NCBI RefSeq assembly: GCF_003991905.1 | Contig: NZ_RSCL01000014.1 | Span: 62,001 to 126,000, forward strand | Length of the DNA: 64,000 bases | Source: Dulcicalothrix desertica PCC 7102 | Lineage (GTDB): Bacteria > Cyanobacteriota > Cyanobacteriia > Cyanobacteriales > Nostocaceae | Direction: 5' to 3' | Shown: positions 7,939 through 16,615 of the stretch, one piece after another | Numbering within the stretch: position 1 is the stretch's first letter | Layout: the number at the start of each line of letters is the position of its first letter | The notes under the pieces: model-generated | Told to the model about the DNA's origin: nothing | The model's database searches: none | The model's input: only the letters and a program-made list of their open reading frames with translations | Position numbers and translations under genes: made by a program

Positions 7939-8247
7939 TTAATATAAAACAGGGGTATCAGTTAAAGCCATAGTTTGTGGTACCTGGCTGATTTGAGTAT
8001 CAGGAAAACGCCTTGGTCTTCCAGGTTTGCGCTTATGTCGTTGATTAATAGATTTTTCGCTTGCTTGTGCTAATTCTTCGGGGGTGCATTTAAATAGTCG
8101 CAGCGCGTCTAAATATTTCTTTGGTGTCATGGTCGGTTCAGTACGTCCAGCTTCCCAGTTACGAACACTGGTTTCGCTAATTGCAAGTCTGAAGGCTACT
8201 TCCGCGCGACTTAACCCTGCCCGTTCTCTCAGAACTTGCATATCCAT
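7939..8247 (-). CDS. XRE-family HTH regulator with C-terminal AT-hook
   Basis: A 102-residue protein. Residues 1-60 are a Cro/C1-type helix-turn-helix (LRERAGLSRAEVAFRLAISE, then SVRNWEAGRTEPTM as recognition helix and turn, and YLDALRLFKCTPEELAQA). It is followed by a basic segment KRKPGRPRRFP (72-82) that fits the AT-hook consensus around GRP. It would bind a dyad through the HTH domain and the minor groove of AT-rich DNA through the hook. The target is unknown and no operon partner is present. The start ATG at 8247 has no clear ribosome site; a second Met is two codons later. Confidence 0.8.
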   Translation of the reverse strand: MDMQVLRERAGLSRAEVAFRLAISETSVRNWEAGRTEPTMTPKKYLDALRLFKCTPEELAQASEKSINQRHKRKPGRPRRFPDTQISQVPQTMALTDTPVLY

Positions 8248-8657
8248 ATCTCAATGCTCCCTTTTACTAATATAGATTTACCTGATTCCACTTTCAATTC
8301 AAGGCTATTTGCTTCTAGCCATTTTAAGTATCTATCCAATTAGGATAGTTACATAGTTTATTTTTAAGCTTCGGATATTACCTAGCTTAAATTTCAAACT
8401 ATATATGTCGATATGTACCAGTAGATGCTCTATAAAAGACAACTACCTAGCAATATCGCAAATTGAAATATTGTATCTATCTATATTATTTCATATCCGA
8501 TTACACTGTCATCTGCAAACAGTGTAAGTAATTTCTTACTCATGGAATATATAAAAAGTAATGCACTTGTGTGAAGATGTAATTAAGGAATTAACTACAT
8601 CCCTACACAAGCGTAACAGCAGAGACGCAATTAATTGCGTCTCTACACTCAGCACTT
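8248..8657. other. Gene-free gap with hemB terminator palindrome
   Basis: AT-rich and without a plausible coding sequence. It ends with the perfect 24-bp palindrome AGAGACGC-AATTAATT-GCGTCTCT (8621-8644), 13 bases after the hemB stop codon, probably its terminator and one of the GAGACGC repeat family. The promoter of the XRE gene must lie at the other end, but no clear -35/-10 pair stands out. Confidence 0.6.
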
Positions 8658-9638
8658 TTAACTTAACCAGCGTGCTGCATCTTTGGCGTGATAAGTCAAT
8701 ATTAAGTCTGCACCTGCTCGTTTGAAGCTGGTTAGCGTTTCCATGACTACGCGCTGTTCGTCAATCCAACCGTTTAAGGCAGCAGCTTTTACCATCGCGT
8801 ACTCACCTGAGACGTTGTATGCTGCAACTGGTAAATTACTGGCTTCTTTTACACGCCAAATAATATCCATATATGCTAATGCTGGTTTTACCATTAGCAT
8901 ATCGGCGCCTTCGGCAACGTCGAGTTCAATTTCTTTTATCGCTTCACGTGCGTTACCTGGGTCCATTTGATATGTTCTACGGTCGCCAAATTGTGGCGCC
9001 GACTCAGCAGCATCACGGAATGGCCCATAATATGCTGATGCGTATTTTGCTGCGTAGGACAAAATTGGTATGTCTTGGAAACCAGCTTCGTCTAAACCAC
9101 TACGTATAGCTTGCACAAATCCATCCATCATTCCCGAAGGAGCTATAATGTCGGCGCCAGCTTTGGCTTGAGATACGGCTGTTTTCTTTAATAACTCTAA
9201 TGTAGGGTCATTAAGCACTCTTCCGCTTAAGTCACCAACTTGCAAGTAACCACAGTGACCATGATTTGTATACTCGCACAAACAAGTATCAGCAATGACT
9301 ATCAAATCGGGAACTGCTGATTTGACGGCTGTTGCAGCTTTTTGTATCATGCCACAATCATGCCATGCCCCTGTAGCATCAACATCTTTATCTGCTGGAA
9401 TACCAAACAATATAATTGCTGGAATTCCTAAATCATAAACTTCTTTAGCTTCCTCTACGATTTTATCAACCGATAGCTGATAGACTCCTGGCATCGATTT
9501 AACTTCTTTCGCTATTCCTTCACCCGGTACAGCAAATAATGGGTAAATTAAATCGTTTGTCGTTAAAACTGTTTCACGTACCATTCGGCGTAATTGAGAA
9601 TGAGTACGCAAACGACGAGGGCGATGGATGGGAAACAT
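8658..9638 (-). CDS. hemB: Porphobilinogen synthase (delta-aminolevulinate dehydratase)
   Basis: A 326-residue, full-length HemB. It condenses two 5-aminolevulinate molecules to porphobilinogen, the shared step to heme, chlorophyll and bilins, in the cytoplasm. The two Schiff-base lysines lie in the [17 protein letters not shown] and [11 protein letters not shown] blocks. The metal loop [16 protein letters not shown] retains all three cysteines of the zinc-binding form, unlike the aspartate-rich loop of the plant magnesium enzyme. The start ATG gives the normal [12 protein letters not shown]-terminus. It is monocistronic, with a hairpin just downstream. Confidence 0.97.
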   Translation of the reverse strand: MFPIHRPRRLRTHSQLRRMVRETVLTTNDLIYPLFAVPGEGIAKEVKSMPGVYQLSVDKIVEEAKEVYDLGIPAIILFGIPADKDVDATGAWHDCGMIQKAATAVKSAVPDLIVIADTCLCEYTNHGHCGYLQVGDLSGRVLNDPTLELLKKTAVSQAKAGADIIAPSGMMDGFVQAIRSGLDEAGFQDIPILSYAAKYASAYYGPFRDAAESAPQFGDRRTYQMDPGNAREAIKEIELDVAEGADMLMVKPALAYMDIIWRVKEASNLPVAAYNVSGEYAMVKAAALNGWIDEQRVVMETLTSFKRAGADLILTYHAKDAARWLS

Positions 9639-10007
9639 AAATTTTTATTAATGCTCAAAGCGCGAATAATGGACAATCAACAAAGCGTCACAAACTGAGG
9701 GCTGAATTGTACGTCAGTAAAGCAAACTAGCATGTAGCGCTTAACTGTCTTCTGCCCTATTGCTGCTCCGGTAGTGTGGGGCAATTTTGTATTTTACATT
9801 GCTTACTCGATTCATCTAATTAAAGCAAGCAAAAGTTATTAAAAGTTCTCAAAACACGCCCCTGTCCTCAAAGCTAGAAACCTGGTTTCTTTGTCGATAG
9901 CATGTAATAAATATGACGATTTGGCGTAGAAACCAGGTTTCTTTTGGCAAGGAGCAATAATTATTGCTAGACGGATGTTACAATTGAGACATAGCAAAAC
10001 GTGAATT
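9639..10007. repeat. Gap with paired AGAAACC-GGTTTCT repeats
   Basis: AGAAACCTGGTTTCT (9876-9890) and AGAAACCAGGTTTCT (9928-9942) are two 15-bp palindromes 37 bp apart. They can each form a short hairpin or pair with one another as a long one. The family recurs at 18594 and 22713. They lie downstream of the DUF4870 gene. No coding sequence is visible in the gap, which must also hold the hemB promoter. Confidence 0.7.
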
Positions 10008-10349
10008 TTAGACTAAACGGAATATTAGAGGATAACGGAAAGGTTTGCGTGTGTCGCTCAAAACATAGAATAAAGCCAAGATTGTTAAACCCCAATGTAC
10101 TATAAAACCGATACCCGCTACAGGGACTAGTACACCCCAAGTCATAGATATCAATATTCCCAGAATAAATCCATAGACCCAGACATTGATATGAAAGTTG
10201 ATAGATTCTTTGGCATTTTCTCTAACAACTGGGTCATTGGTGACAAAAGTGATAAAAATAGGCACGGCAACAGAAACTAATGTCATGCTAAAGAAAATGG
10301 CGCCGTGACACAGTGCTGATAGTACCTTTCGTTTATCAGTGTCGTACAT
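10008..10349 (-). CDS. DUF4870-family small membrane protein
   Basis: About 113 residues. A short N-terminus (MYDTDKRKVLSALCH) is followed by three hydrophobic segments, with the typical DUF4870 central block RENAKESINFHINVWVYGF. These are integral membrane proteins related to TIC20-like folds; their role in bacteria is unknown. I place the start at the ATG ending at 10349, because GAGGGAG lies six bases upstream. An in-frame GTG five codons earlier has a Shine-Dalgarno sequence too close to it. It sits alone between hemB and prfC. Confidence 0.8.
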   Translation of the reverse strand: MYDTDKRKVLSALCHGAIFFSMTLVSVAVPIFITFVTNDPVVRENAKESINFHINVWVYGFILGILISMTWGVLVPVAGIGFIVHWGLTILALFYVLSDTRKPFRYPLIFRLV

Positions 10350-10534
10350 CCGAAACTCCCTCACATCTCCTTATAAAGGCCCATATAGCAACGCTCTTTT
10401 AATCGATGTTCGTCAATAATCGATTGAATTGCGCTATTAAGACCCTATCATGAGCGTTGTTGCTTTAAGATTAAAAGTTCAGCCTTAAATCAAAAAAGTT
10501 AAATTAAATTAGGTAAAGTCAAGCAAATACATTT

Positions 10535-12163
10535 ATGTCAACTGAACTTCAGACAGAAATTAGCCAAGCAGTTGAACGGCGCCGAAATTTTGCGATTATT
10601 TCTCACCCTGATGCGGGAAAAACAACGCTGACCGAAAAACTCTTGCTGTACGGGGGTGCTATTCACGAAGCAGGCGCCGTTAAAGCTCGACGTTCGCAAC
10701 GCAAAGCAACATCAGACTGGATGGCAATGGAACAACAACGAGGTATTTCGATTACCTCAACGGTGTTACAGTTCGAGTACAGCAATTGTCAAATCAATTT
10801 ATTGGATACACCAGGACACCAAGATTTCAGCGAAGATACTTATAGAACCTTAGCGGCTGCTGATAACGCAGTAATGTTAATAGATGTCGCCAAAGGTCTA
10901 GAGCCACAAACGCGGAAGTTATTCGAGGTTTGTAAACTGCGGGGAATTCCAATTTTTACATTTGTAAATAAACTCGACCGTCCAGGACGCGAACCTATAG
11001 ATTTACTCGATGAAATTGAACAAGAGCTAGGTCTACAAACTTATGCTGTAAACTGGCCTATTGGTATGGGGGATAGGTTTAAAGGAGTATACGACCGTTT
11101 TAAACAGCAAATACATTTGTTTGAACGTACCGCTCACGGTAGTCGCGAAGCCCAAGATACAGTTATTGACCTTGGTGACAACCGCATTGAAGAGTTACTC
11201 GAACAAGATTTGTACTACCAATTAAAAAGCGACTTAGAACTACTCGATGGGGTAGGACCTGAGTTAGATTTAGATTTAGTACACGCGGGTAAAATGACAC
11301 CTGTGTTTTTCGGTAGTGCAATGACCAACTTTGGTGTTGAGCTATTTCTAGAAAATTTTCTACAGTATGCTTTAAAACCAGGTTCGCACGATAGCAATAT
11401 TGGCTCTGTTGAACCAACTTATCCAGAATTCTCAGGATTTGTATTTAAATTACAAGCGAATATGGATCCGAAACATCGTGACCGTATCGCGTTCGTCCGA
11501 GTTTGTACGGGTAGGTTTGAAAAAGATATGACGGTAAACCATGCTCGTACAGGAAAAGCTGTGCGGTTGTCACGTCCACAAAAGTTGTTTGCTCAAGAAC
11601 GTGAGTCTATAGACGAAGCGTATGCAGGTGATGTAATTGGTTTAAATAATCCTGGAGTTTTTGCCATTGGCGATACAATTTATACTGGACAAAAAATAGA
11701 ATACGAAGGTATACCCTATTTTTCACCTGAGTTATTTGCAAATCTACGAAACCCTAACCCTTCTAAGTTTAAGCAATTTCAAAAAGGTGTTTCTGAATTG
11801 CGCGAAGAAGGAGCGGTGCAAATTATGTATTCCACCGATGAAGCCAAACGTGACCCCATTTTAGCTGCTGTTGGTCAGTTGCAATTTGAGGTCGTACAGT
11901 TCCGCTTACAAAACGAGTATGGTGTAGAAACTACTCTTGATGTACTACCTTACAGTGTGGCTCGTTGGGTTAGTAACGGTTGGGAAGCACTGGAAAAAGT
12001 TGGACGCTTGTTTAATACCACTACTGTAAAAGATAGTATGGGGCGCCCAGTTCTATTATTCCGTAACGAGTGGAACTGCCAGCAACTTATAGGCGACCAT
12101 CCAGAGTTAATATTGAGTGCAATTGCACCAGTAACTTCAATACAACCATTAGTTCAAGGGTGA
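10535..12163 (+). CDS. prfC: Peptide chain release factor 3
   Basis: A 542-residue translational GTPase that recycles RF1 and RF2 after termination. The G domain shows the P-loop [15 protein letters not shown], the RF3-specific insert [20 protein letters not shown] followed by [11 protein letters not shown]3 motif [16 protein letters not shown] and G4 NKLDR. The beta-barrel domain and the RF3 C-terminal domain ([24 protein letters not shown]) follow, and the length is typical. The ATG at 10535 is the family start. It is followed within about 60 bases by the M48-like gene on the same strand, possibly co-transcribed. Confidence 0.95.
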   Translation: MSTELQTEISQAVERRRNFAIISHPDAGKTTLTEKLLLYGGAIHEAGAVKARRSQRKATSDWMAMEQQRGISITSTVLQFEYSNCQINLLDTPGHQDFSEDTYRTLAAADNAVMLIDVAKGLEPQTRKLFEVCKLRGIPIFTFVNKLDRPGREPIDLLDEIEQELGLQTYAVNWPIGMGDRFKGVYDRFKQQIHLFERTAHGSREAQDTVIDLGDNRIEELLEQDLYYQLKSDLELLDGVGPELDLDLVHAGKMTPVFFGSAMTNFGVELFLENFLQYALKPGSHDSNIGSVEPTYPEFSGFVFKLQANMDPKHRDRIAFVRVCTGRFEKDMTVNHARTGKAVRLSRPQKLFAQERESIDEAYAGDVIGLNNPGVFAIGDTIYTGQKIEYEGIPYFSPELFANLRNPNPSKFKQFQKGVSELREEGAVQIMYSTDEAKRDPILAAVGQLQFEVVQFRLQNEYGVETTLDVLPYSVARWVSNGWEALEKVGRLFNTTTVKDSMGRPVLLFRNEWNCQQLIGDHPELILSAIAPVTSIQPLVQG

Positions 12164-12220
12164 TGGATGTGGGGAATATTCTCCCCATATCCTTCAACTA
12201 CAAGCGATATTAAACTCGTT

Positions 12221-14386
12221 ATGTCAAGAGATTCAAAGACTTCTTTAGAAGCAGGGTTAGCAGCTGTTAAAAGTGAAGATTGGAAAACAGCTAAAACCAT
12301 CTTGGAAACTGTTGCAATGGACGATAACCCGCAACGCGCAGTCCAAGCCCAAATTGGTTTAGTTGTAGTATACGCAAAAACAGGTGATATTGCAGGCGCC
12401 ATGACTCTTTCTGAGATTCTTGCCCAAAGTAATAACCCTGAAATTCAAGAATGGGCTAACCGTTCATTAGAAGAGTTACTCAAACGTAATCGTACCGATA
12501 TTAATGCGCGTATCGAAGAAGACGGCACAGGTTTTGTCCCATTTGAAGATTTTAATGATTCCAAACCAAATATCAACGAAACGATTATTACACCAGATAA
12601 TACACCAAATCATGATAATCATGAACATAGTAGTAGTATAGTACCAGTTAAAATCAATAAGCTACCAACAATTCACTGGCGCCGCAGTGGACGTGCAAAA
12701 ACTTGGCAAGAGAAAAAACTCGATTTAATCCCATTACGATTATTAACGGCTGGAAGTTTTGTAGCTTTGTTTTGGGTAGTACGAATAATAATCGTTTTTA
12801 TAACGTCAACTATAAATAACACTTTAGTCTGGTTGCCATTTCTGGAACCAATACAGCTTTTATACCAAGACCCAACAACGTTTTTACTAGTACTATTTTT
12901 TTTACTAATAGCAACGTCACCGTGGTTACTAGATAAATTATTATCTTCGTTGTACGGCATACAATCGCTAGAAACTACAGTGCTGGAAATGCACAGTCAA
13001 GAAGCATTGAGGATTTTAAAAAGATTTAATACGCAACGTCGCGGTAATATAAAAATTAAACTTTTACCAATTGCGGCGCCAATAGCATTTACATACGGGC
13101 ATTTACCTTCAATGTCTCGTATTGTAATGAGTCAGGGACTGTTACAGCAACTAACAGATGATGAAATAGCGGCAATGTTAGCGCTGCAATTAGGACATGT
13201 TGCTCATTGGGATGCTAGCGTAATGTCGCTAGTTTTGTTAGTGACAATTCCAATTTATAAGTTATATCAGTTGGTTTCGACTTGGGGGGACAGGGTAAAT
13301 ATAACTTTTGTTAGCTATATATATATAGCCATATCAAGTTTGATTTACGGTGTTTGGTGTTTATGTACTGGATGCGTGATTGCACTATCTCAGGTCAGAC
13401 TTTATTATGCAGACCTGTTTGCTACTAACTTTACTGGCAACCCAAATGGTATAACCCGTGCTTTGCTCAAAATTTCAAATGGTATTGCCAACGACATTCA
13501 AAAGCAAGAACAAACAAACTGGCGCCTAGAAAGTTTGAATATAAGTTTGCCAGTAGGGTTCAAGCAAAGTATTACATTAGGGAGTCTGGCACCGCATGTA
13601 ACGTTTGAATCTCTTTTAATGTGGGATTATCTTAACCCCTATCGTTACTGGTTAACTGTAAATAATACTCATCCAATGCTTGGCGACCGTATTCAACGTT
13701 TATTGGCTATTGTGGGGAAATGGCGCCTAGATAGGGAACTAGACATTGACAACACAAACGCGATAAAAGTGAGAAAGCAAATATTTGGCTTACAAATAGC
13801 CCCTTTTCTGGGAATTCCAACAGGTTTAGCGTTTGCGTTGTTAATTGGGGTGGTTTGGCAAACGCTATACGCTTTGAAAATTCTTAATCTAAAATGGATA
13901 TATGATGATTGGGGCTTCGCTGCTGGTTGTATTGCCATTGGTTTTAGTATTGGTACTTTAATCCGAATCAATGCCTACTTCCCCGAACTAAAATCAACTT
14001 CGATACAAACTAACGAGCATTTACCTGCCTTGCTAACAAACCCTGCTGCAATTGGCATTGATAGTCATGGAGTAAAGCTACATGGCAAAATTCTAGGTCG
14101 TCGAGGTGTAAGTAATAGCTTGGGACAAGACTTGATACTTCAAACAACAAGTGCCTTAATTAAAATGCATCACGTTTCGTTTGGACAACCTGTTAACCCC
14201 CAAGATTTTATTGGCAGACAAGTCACTGTTACAGGTTGGTTACGACGAGATGCTACACCTTGGCTTGACATTCAATCGGTTAGAACACAAACTGGTAAAA
14301 CAATCAATAGTACACACCCAATTTGGGCTACTGTTGTTGCCGTTGCTTTCCAAGCATGGGGCGCCTACATCTTGCTTAAGGGATGA
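12221..14386 (+). CDS. M48-like membrane protein with degenerate zinc site
   Basis: About 721 residues from the ATG at 12221; an in-frame ATG 18 codons earlier gives an N-terminus unlike a protein start. Residues 1-90 look like helical repeats (EAGLAAVKSEDWKTAKTILE). Then come a polar linker, two membrane helices, an M48 peptidase-like domain, further membrane helices and a C-terminal OB-like domain (GRQVTVTGWLRRDATPWLDI). The position of the HExxH motif reads LQLGH (322-326), losing the first zinc histidine and the catalytic glutamate. The usual third ligand motif ExxAD reads LYYAD (394-398). So it is probably a pseudoprotease, although the fold is recognisable. Confidence 0.7.
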   Translation: MSRDSKTSLEAGLAAVKSEDWKTAKTILETVAMDDNPQRAVQAQIGLVVVYAKTGDIAGAMTLSEILAQSNNPEIQEWANRSLEELLKRNRTDINARIEEDGTGFVPFEDFNDSKPNINETIITPDNTPNHDNHEHSSSIVPVKINKLPTIHWRRSGRAKTWQEKKLDLIPLRLLTAGSFVALFWVVRIIIVFITSTINNTLVWLPFLEPIQLLYQDPTTFLLVLFFLLIATSPWLLDKLLSSLYGIQSLETTVLEMHSQEALRILKRFNTQRRGNIKIKLLPIAAPIAFTYGHLPSMSRIVMSQGLLQQLTDDEIAAMLALQLGHVAHWDASVMSLVLLVTIPIYKLYQLVSTWGDRVNITFVSYIYIAISSLIYGVWCLCTGCVIALSQVRLYYADLFATNFTGNPNGITRALLKISNGIANDIQKQEQTNWRLESLNISLPVGFKQSITLGSLAPHVTFESLLMWDYLNPYRYWLTVNNTHPMLGDRIQRLLAIVGKWRLDRELDIDNTNAIKVRKQIFGLQIAPFLGIPTGLAFALLIGVVWQTLYALKILNLKWIYDDWGFAAGCIAIGFSIGTLIRINAYFPELKSTSIQTNEHLPALLTNPAAIGIDSHGVKLHGKILGRRGVSNSLGQDLILQTTSALIKMHHVSFGQPVNPQDFIGRQVTVTGWLRRDATPWLDIQSVRTQTGKTINSTHPIWATVVAVAFQAWGAYILLKG

Positions 14387-14394
14387 TTATCAGT

Positions 14395-14697
14395 TTATTT
14401 ATTTGTAAATTTTTGTTGCGCTTTTAGGTAAATAATGTTAAATTTCATAAAGAGTTTTTCAAAGATGACGAATGCGGTTAGTATAACTGGGTGCATAAAC
14501 TTGGTTAGTAAAAAGTCTAAAGAAGTGTCAATTAGTATGCCCAAGCCACCTACATTATTCCCCCAACACAGCATAAAATTGACCAGCCATAGTCGGCTGG
14601 TTTTTGTTTCACGCTCTTCAATGGTAGGAAAAATGTAATTTATGTTACGATATTTATACAAAGTAATGAAAATGTAGGCATTGAGCAAGCTTTGCAC
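14395..14697 (-). CDS. Possible small membrane protein
   Basis: An open reading of 100 codons from a GTG; an internal ATG at 14574 would give 59 residues starting MLCWGNNVGGLGILIDTSLD. The second half (LDFLLTKFMHPVILTAFVIF) looks like a real membrane helix with basic flanks and ends KAQQKFTNK. No ribosome site is convincing for either start, and a plus-strand terminator hairpin lies inside the longer version. I do not recognise a family. It may be a real small protein or chance. Confidence 0.33.
   Translation of the reverse strand: MQSLLNAYIFITLYKYRNINYIFPTIEERETKTSRLWLVNFMLCWGNNVGGLGILIDTSLDFLLTKFMHPVILTAFVIFEKLFMKFNIIYLKAQQKFTNK
14582..14609 (+). terminator. Rho-independent terminator after the prfC/M48-like genes
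   Basis: A perfect 7-bp GC-rich stem ACCAGCC-ATAGTC-GGCTGGT is followed immediately by TTTTGTTT on the plus strand. It lies about 200 bases after the M48-like gene and before the RRM gene promoter. Confidence 0.75.
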
Positions 14698-14813
14698 AAC
14701 AAGGCATGATAATCTAAAAAATGGTGTTTGAATTGAAAAGCAAAAGCATTAAATGGAATTATAGTGGCACTAAGAAAGTTGTAAAATAAAAGGCTCTTAC
14801 AATTAAGAAATTT

Positions 14814-14842
14814 TTGGCGCTTTGTACACTCTTGTATTATAT
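14814..14842 (+). promoter_or_regulatory. Candidate promoter of the RRM gene
   Basis: TTGGCG (14814-14819) and TTATAT (14837-14842) are separated by 17 bp. A start near 14849 would give a leader of about 150 bases before the RRM gene ATG. Long leaders are known for cold-induced cyanobacterial rbp genes. The assignment is by consensus only. Confidence 0.4.
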
Positions 14843-15000
14843 AAGCTTCACTCGAAGGAAAGACTGTATTGTATAGGATGACATTTTTGGGTACAAAATT
14901 GGTTGCTGTCGTGATGGTTCATAGCATCTATCAATAACCGCTCGCCAAGATAAAGGTTTCTTCACACGTTTTATTAATTCTCTGATTGGAGGTATTGTTC

Positions 15001-15534
15001 ATGTCTGTTCGCCTATACATAGGCAATTTGCCAAAAGAAGAAATTGACCGTCAGGACTTACAAGCTGTATTTGCTGCTGAAGGCGATGCTGTAACAACGA
15101 AGTTGATAAAAGACCGAAAAACGGGTAAATGCCGTGGTTTCGGTTTTTTAACGGTTAACAATGATGACCAAGCTGACGCGATTATTGAGAAATATAATGG
15201 TCAGATGTTCAAAGATTCTCCCATCAAATTAGAAAAGGCTTTGCCTAGAACTAAGGGTGAAGAGGGTGACGAACAGCCACAACAAGCGGCGCCGGTCAAA
15301 GAAAGAAAAGAAAGTAGTGGTAGCCCAGCGGCGCCAGTAAGCAGTGGTGGTGGTAGCAATCGAGAATCTTCTAGCAGAAAAAGCTCGAAAAAATCACGTC
15401 GTGGTGGTGGCGGTCAAAAAGAAACCGTATCAACATCAAGTGGTGGAGACTCCGATGCAATTCGTCCAGACCCACGTTGGGCTGCTCAGTTGGAAACACT
15501 CAAACAACGTCTTGCAGCACAAACCACAAACTAA
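15001..15534 (+). CDS. RRM RNA-binding protein
   Basis: About 177 residues. Residues 1-80 form one RNA-recognition motif, with RNP2 VRLYIGNLP at the N-terminus and RNP1 KCRGFGFLTV near residue 45. The rest is a low-complexity tail of Q, S, G, K and R, including KKSRRGGGGQK, ending in a short conserved-looking segment (DPRWAAQLETLKQRLA). Cyanobacterial Rbp proteins bind AU-rich RNA and are often cold-induced. The ATG at 15001 is chosen because GGAGG lies nine bases upstream; an in-frame TTG upstream overlaps that site. The tail is longer than in typical 100-residue Rbp proteins. Confidence 0.9.
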   Translation: MSVRLYIGNLPKEEIDRQDLQAVFAAEGDAVTTKLIKDRKTGKCRGFGFLTVNNDDQADAIIEKYNGQMFKDSPIKLEKALPRTKGEEGDEQPQQAAPVKERKESSGSPAAPVSSGGGSNRESSSRKSSKKSRRGGGGQKETVSTSSGGDSDAIRPDPRWAAQLETLKQRLAAQTTN

Positions 15535-15553
15535 CTCGTTTCGGAGCAAGATT

Positions 15554-15590
15554 AAAAATTAAAAACCAAGTTTATTGATTTTTAATTTTT
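15554..15590. terminator. AT-rich bidirectional hairpin
   Basis: A perfect 12-bp inverted repeat AAAAATTAAAAA / TTTTTAATTTTT with a 13-base loop lies 20 bases after the RRM gene stop. It can terminate from either side. The 3' end of a small minus-strand reading frame overlaps it. Confidence 0.55.
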
Positions 15591-15703
15591 ATCTTCTCTA
15601 ACGGCAAAACAGTTTTATTGCACCAGAACAAAGTCTTGAGTATGTTCTTGGGAAAGCGCTCGTCATCGGGCGTCCAACCATGAATAATAGTCTTCAAAAA
15701 CAT
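15572..15703 (-). CDS. Possible 43-residue small protein
   Basis: An ATG-to-TAA frame of 43 codons beginning MFLKTIIHGWTPDDERFPKN. The composition (HGWTPDDERFP, LFWCNK, basic end) is unlike translated intergenic noise in this AT-rich genome, and I consider it a plausible small protein. No Shine-Dalgarno sequence is visible. It is convergent with the RRM gene and its last codons lie in the shared hairpin. The family is not recognised. Conservation of the frame in relatives would decide whether it is real. Confidence 0.4.
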   Translation of the reverse strand: MFLKTIIHGWTPDDERFPKNILKTLFWCNKTVLPLEKIKIKNQ

Positions 15704-15777
15704 CTAAATATCTATATATATAGTCGTATAGCTTAGTTGCTCGCTACATTCAACTTAGCTAAGTGACTCTTTTTTAT

Positions 15778-15845
15778 TGTGGAATAGTCTTGTGGAACAG
15801 TCTTATGGAACAGTCTTGTGGAATGGGCATCCTTGCCCGTTCCAT
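15778..15845. repeat. 13-bp tandem repeats joined to a dispersed GGGCATCC element
   Basis: Units TGTGGAATAGTCT, TGTGGAACAGTCT and TATGGAACAGTCT (15778-15816) are followed by TGTGGAATGGGCATCCTTGC, which is the dispersed element also found near 2440 and 7581. It looks as if the end of the dispersed element (TGTGGAA) has been amplified in tandem. Confidence 0.75.
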
Positions 15846-16615
15846 AAAAGCAAAAACAACATGTACTAACTGAACAATATTAAAATCTAACGTATTCACA
15901 CTCCGTGATTACGTTATTTTTTATACTAATTTCCTATATATACTATCAATTGATTGCTATATAAACACCAAGCCGTAAAAATGACAAGATGGGCTAACAC
16001 ATTTATTCCCAACGTCAGATTGAATTTTCTTTTACAAAGCGTAATATTAAATAGTTATTCGTTATTGAAATTGTCAACTTTTTTAACGAACTGTATTGAT
16101 TGTTACAAAACTGCACTGATTTGAAAGTTAGTATAATCCCTAACAAATTAGCAACAAAATGCTAGTGTTATACAAAATAGCAAGAATGCAAACTTCAAGA
16201 ATTTATTTATTGCGGAAAGAATATCTATGTTGTTGAATTCTTGACAGCTTGGATGTACATAAAATGGAATAGTCAAAAAGTTTTTAAGTTACAGCTTTAA
16301 TGTTAATTTTATTAGCAACTAAGCTGTAGCTGTTGTCATTTTTTAGAAACGGAAGTATTGTATAGTAAGAGTTAGAGCTAATATACATATTTAGATATAC
16401 CTCTACGAATCATAAGTAAAATATAAGATATGCATAAAATAATCAAATCTAAATAGATACGAAAAAATCCTATTTCCTTATGGAGATGTATAAAAAAAAT
16501 ACCTGATGTAAATTACAATGTTAATTACGAAACTTTCCACAGATTGAGGTATTAGGAATAAACTCCCAAGCGTGAGTTACTCATATACCTCTGTAGCATA
16601 AAAAACCAACAAACT
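15846..16615. other. Long AT-rich gap upstream of the glycosyltransferase
   Basis: No coding sequence or RNA gene recognised. A weak inverted pair (TTACAGCTTTAATG near 16290 and CTAAGCTGTAGCTGTT near 16320) could fold in a leader RNA. The promoter of the downstream gene should be here, but no unique -35/-10 pair stands out among the A/T runs. Confidence 0.4.

Noticed and set aside
14435-14638. 67-codon plus-strand frame over the terminator
   Set aside because: It contains the terminator hairpin and has no ribosome site; more likely 3' untranslated sequence.
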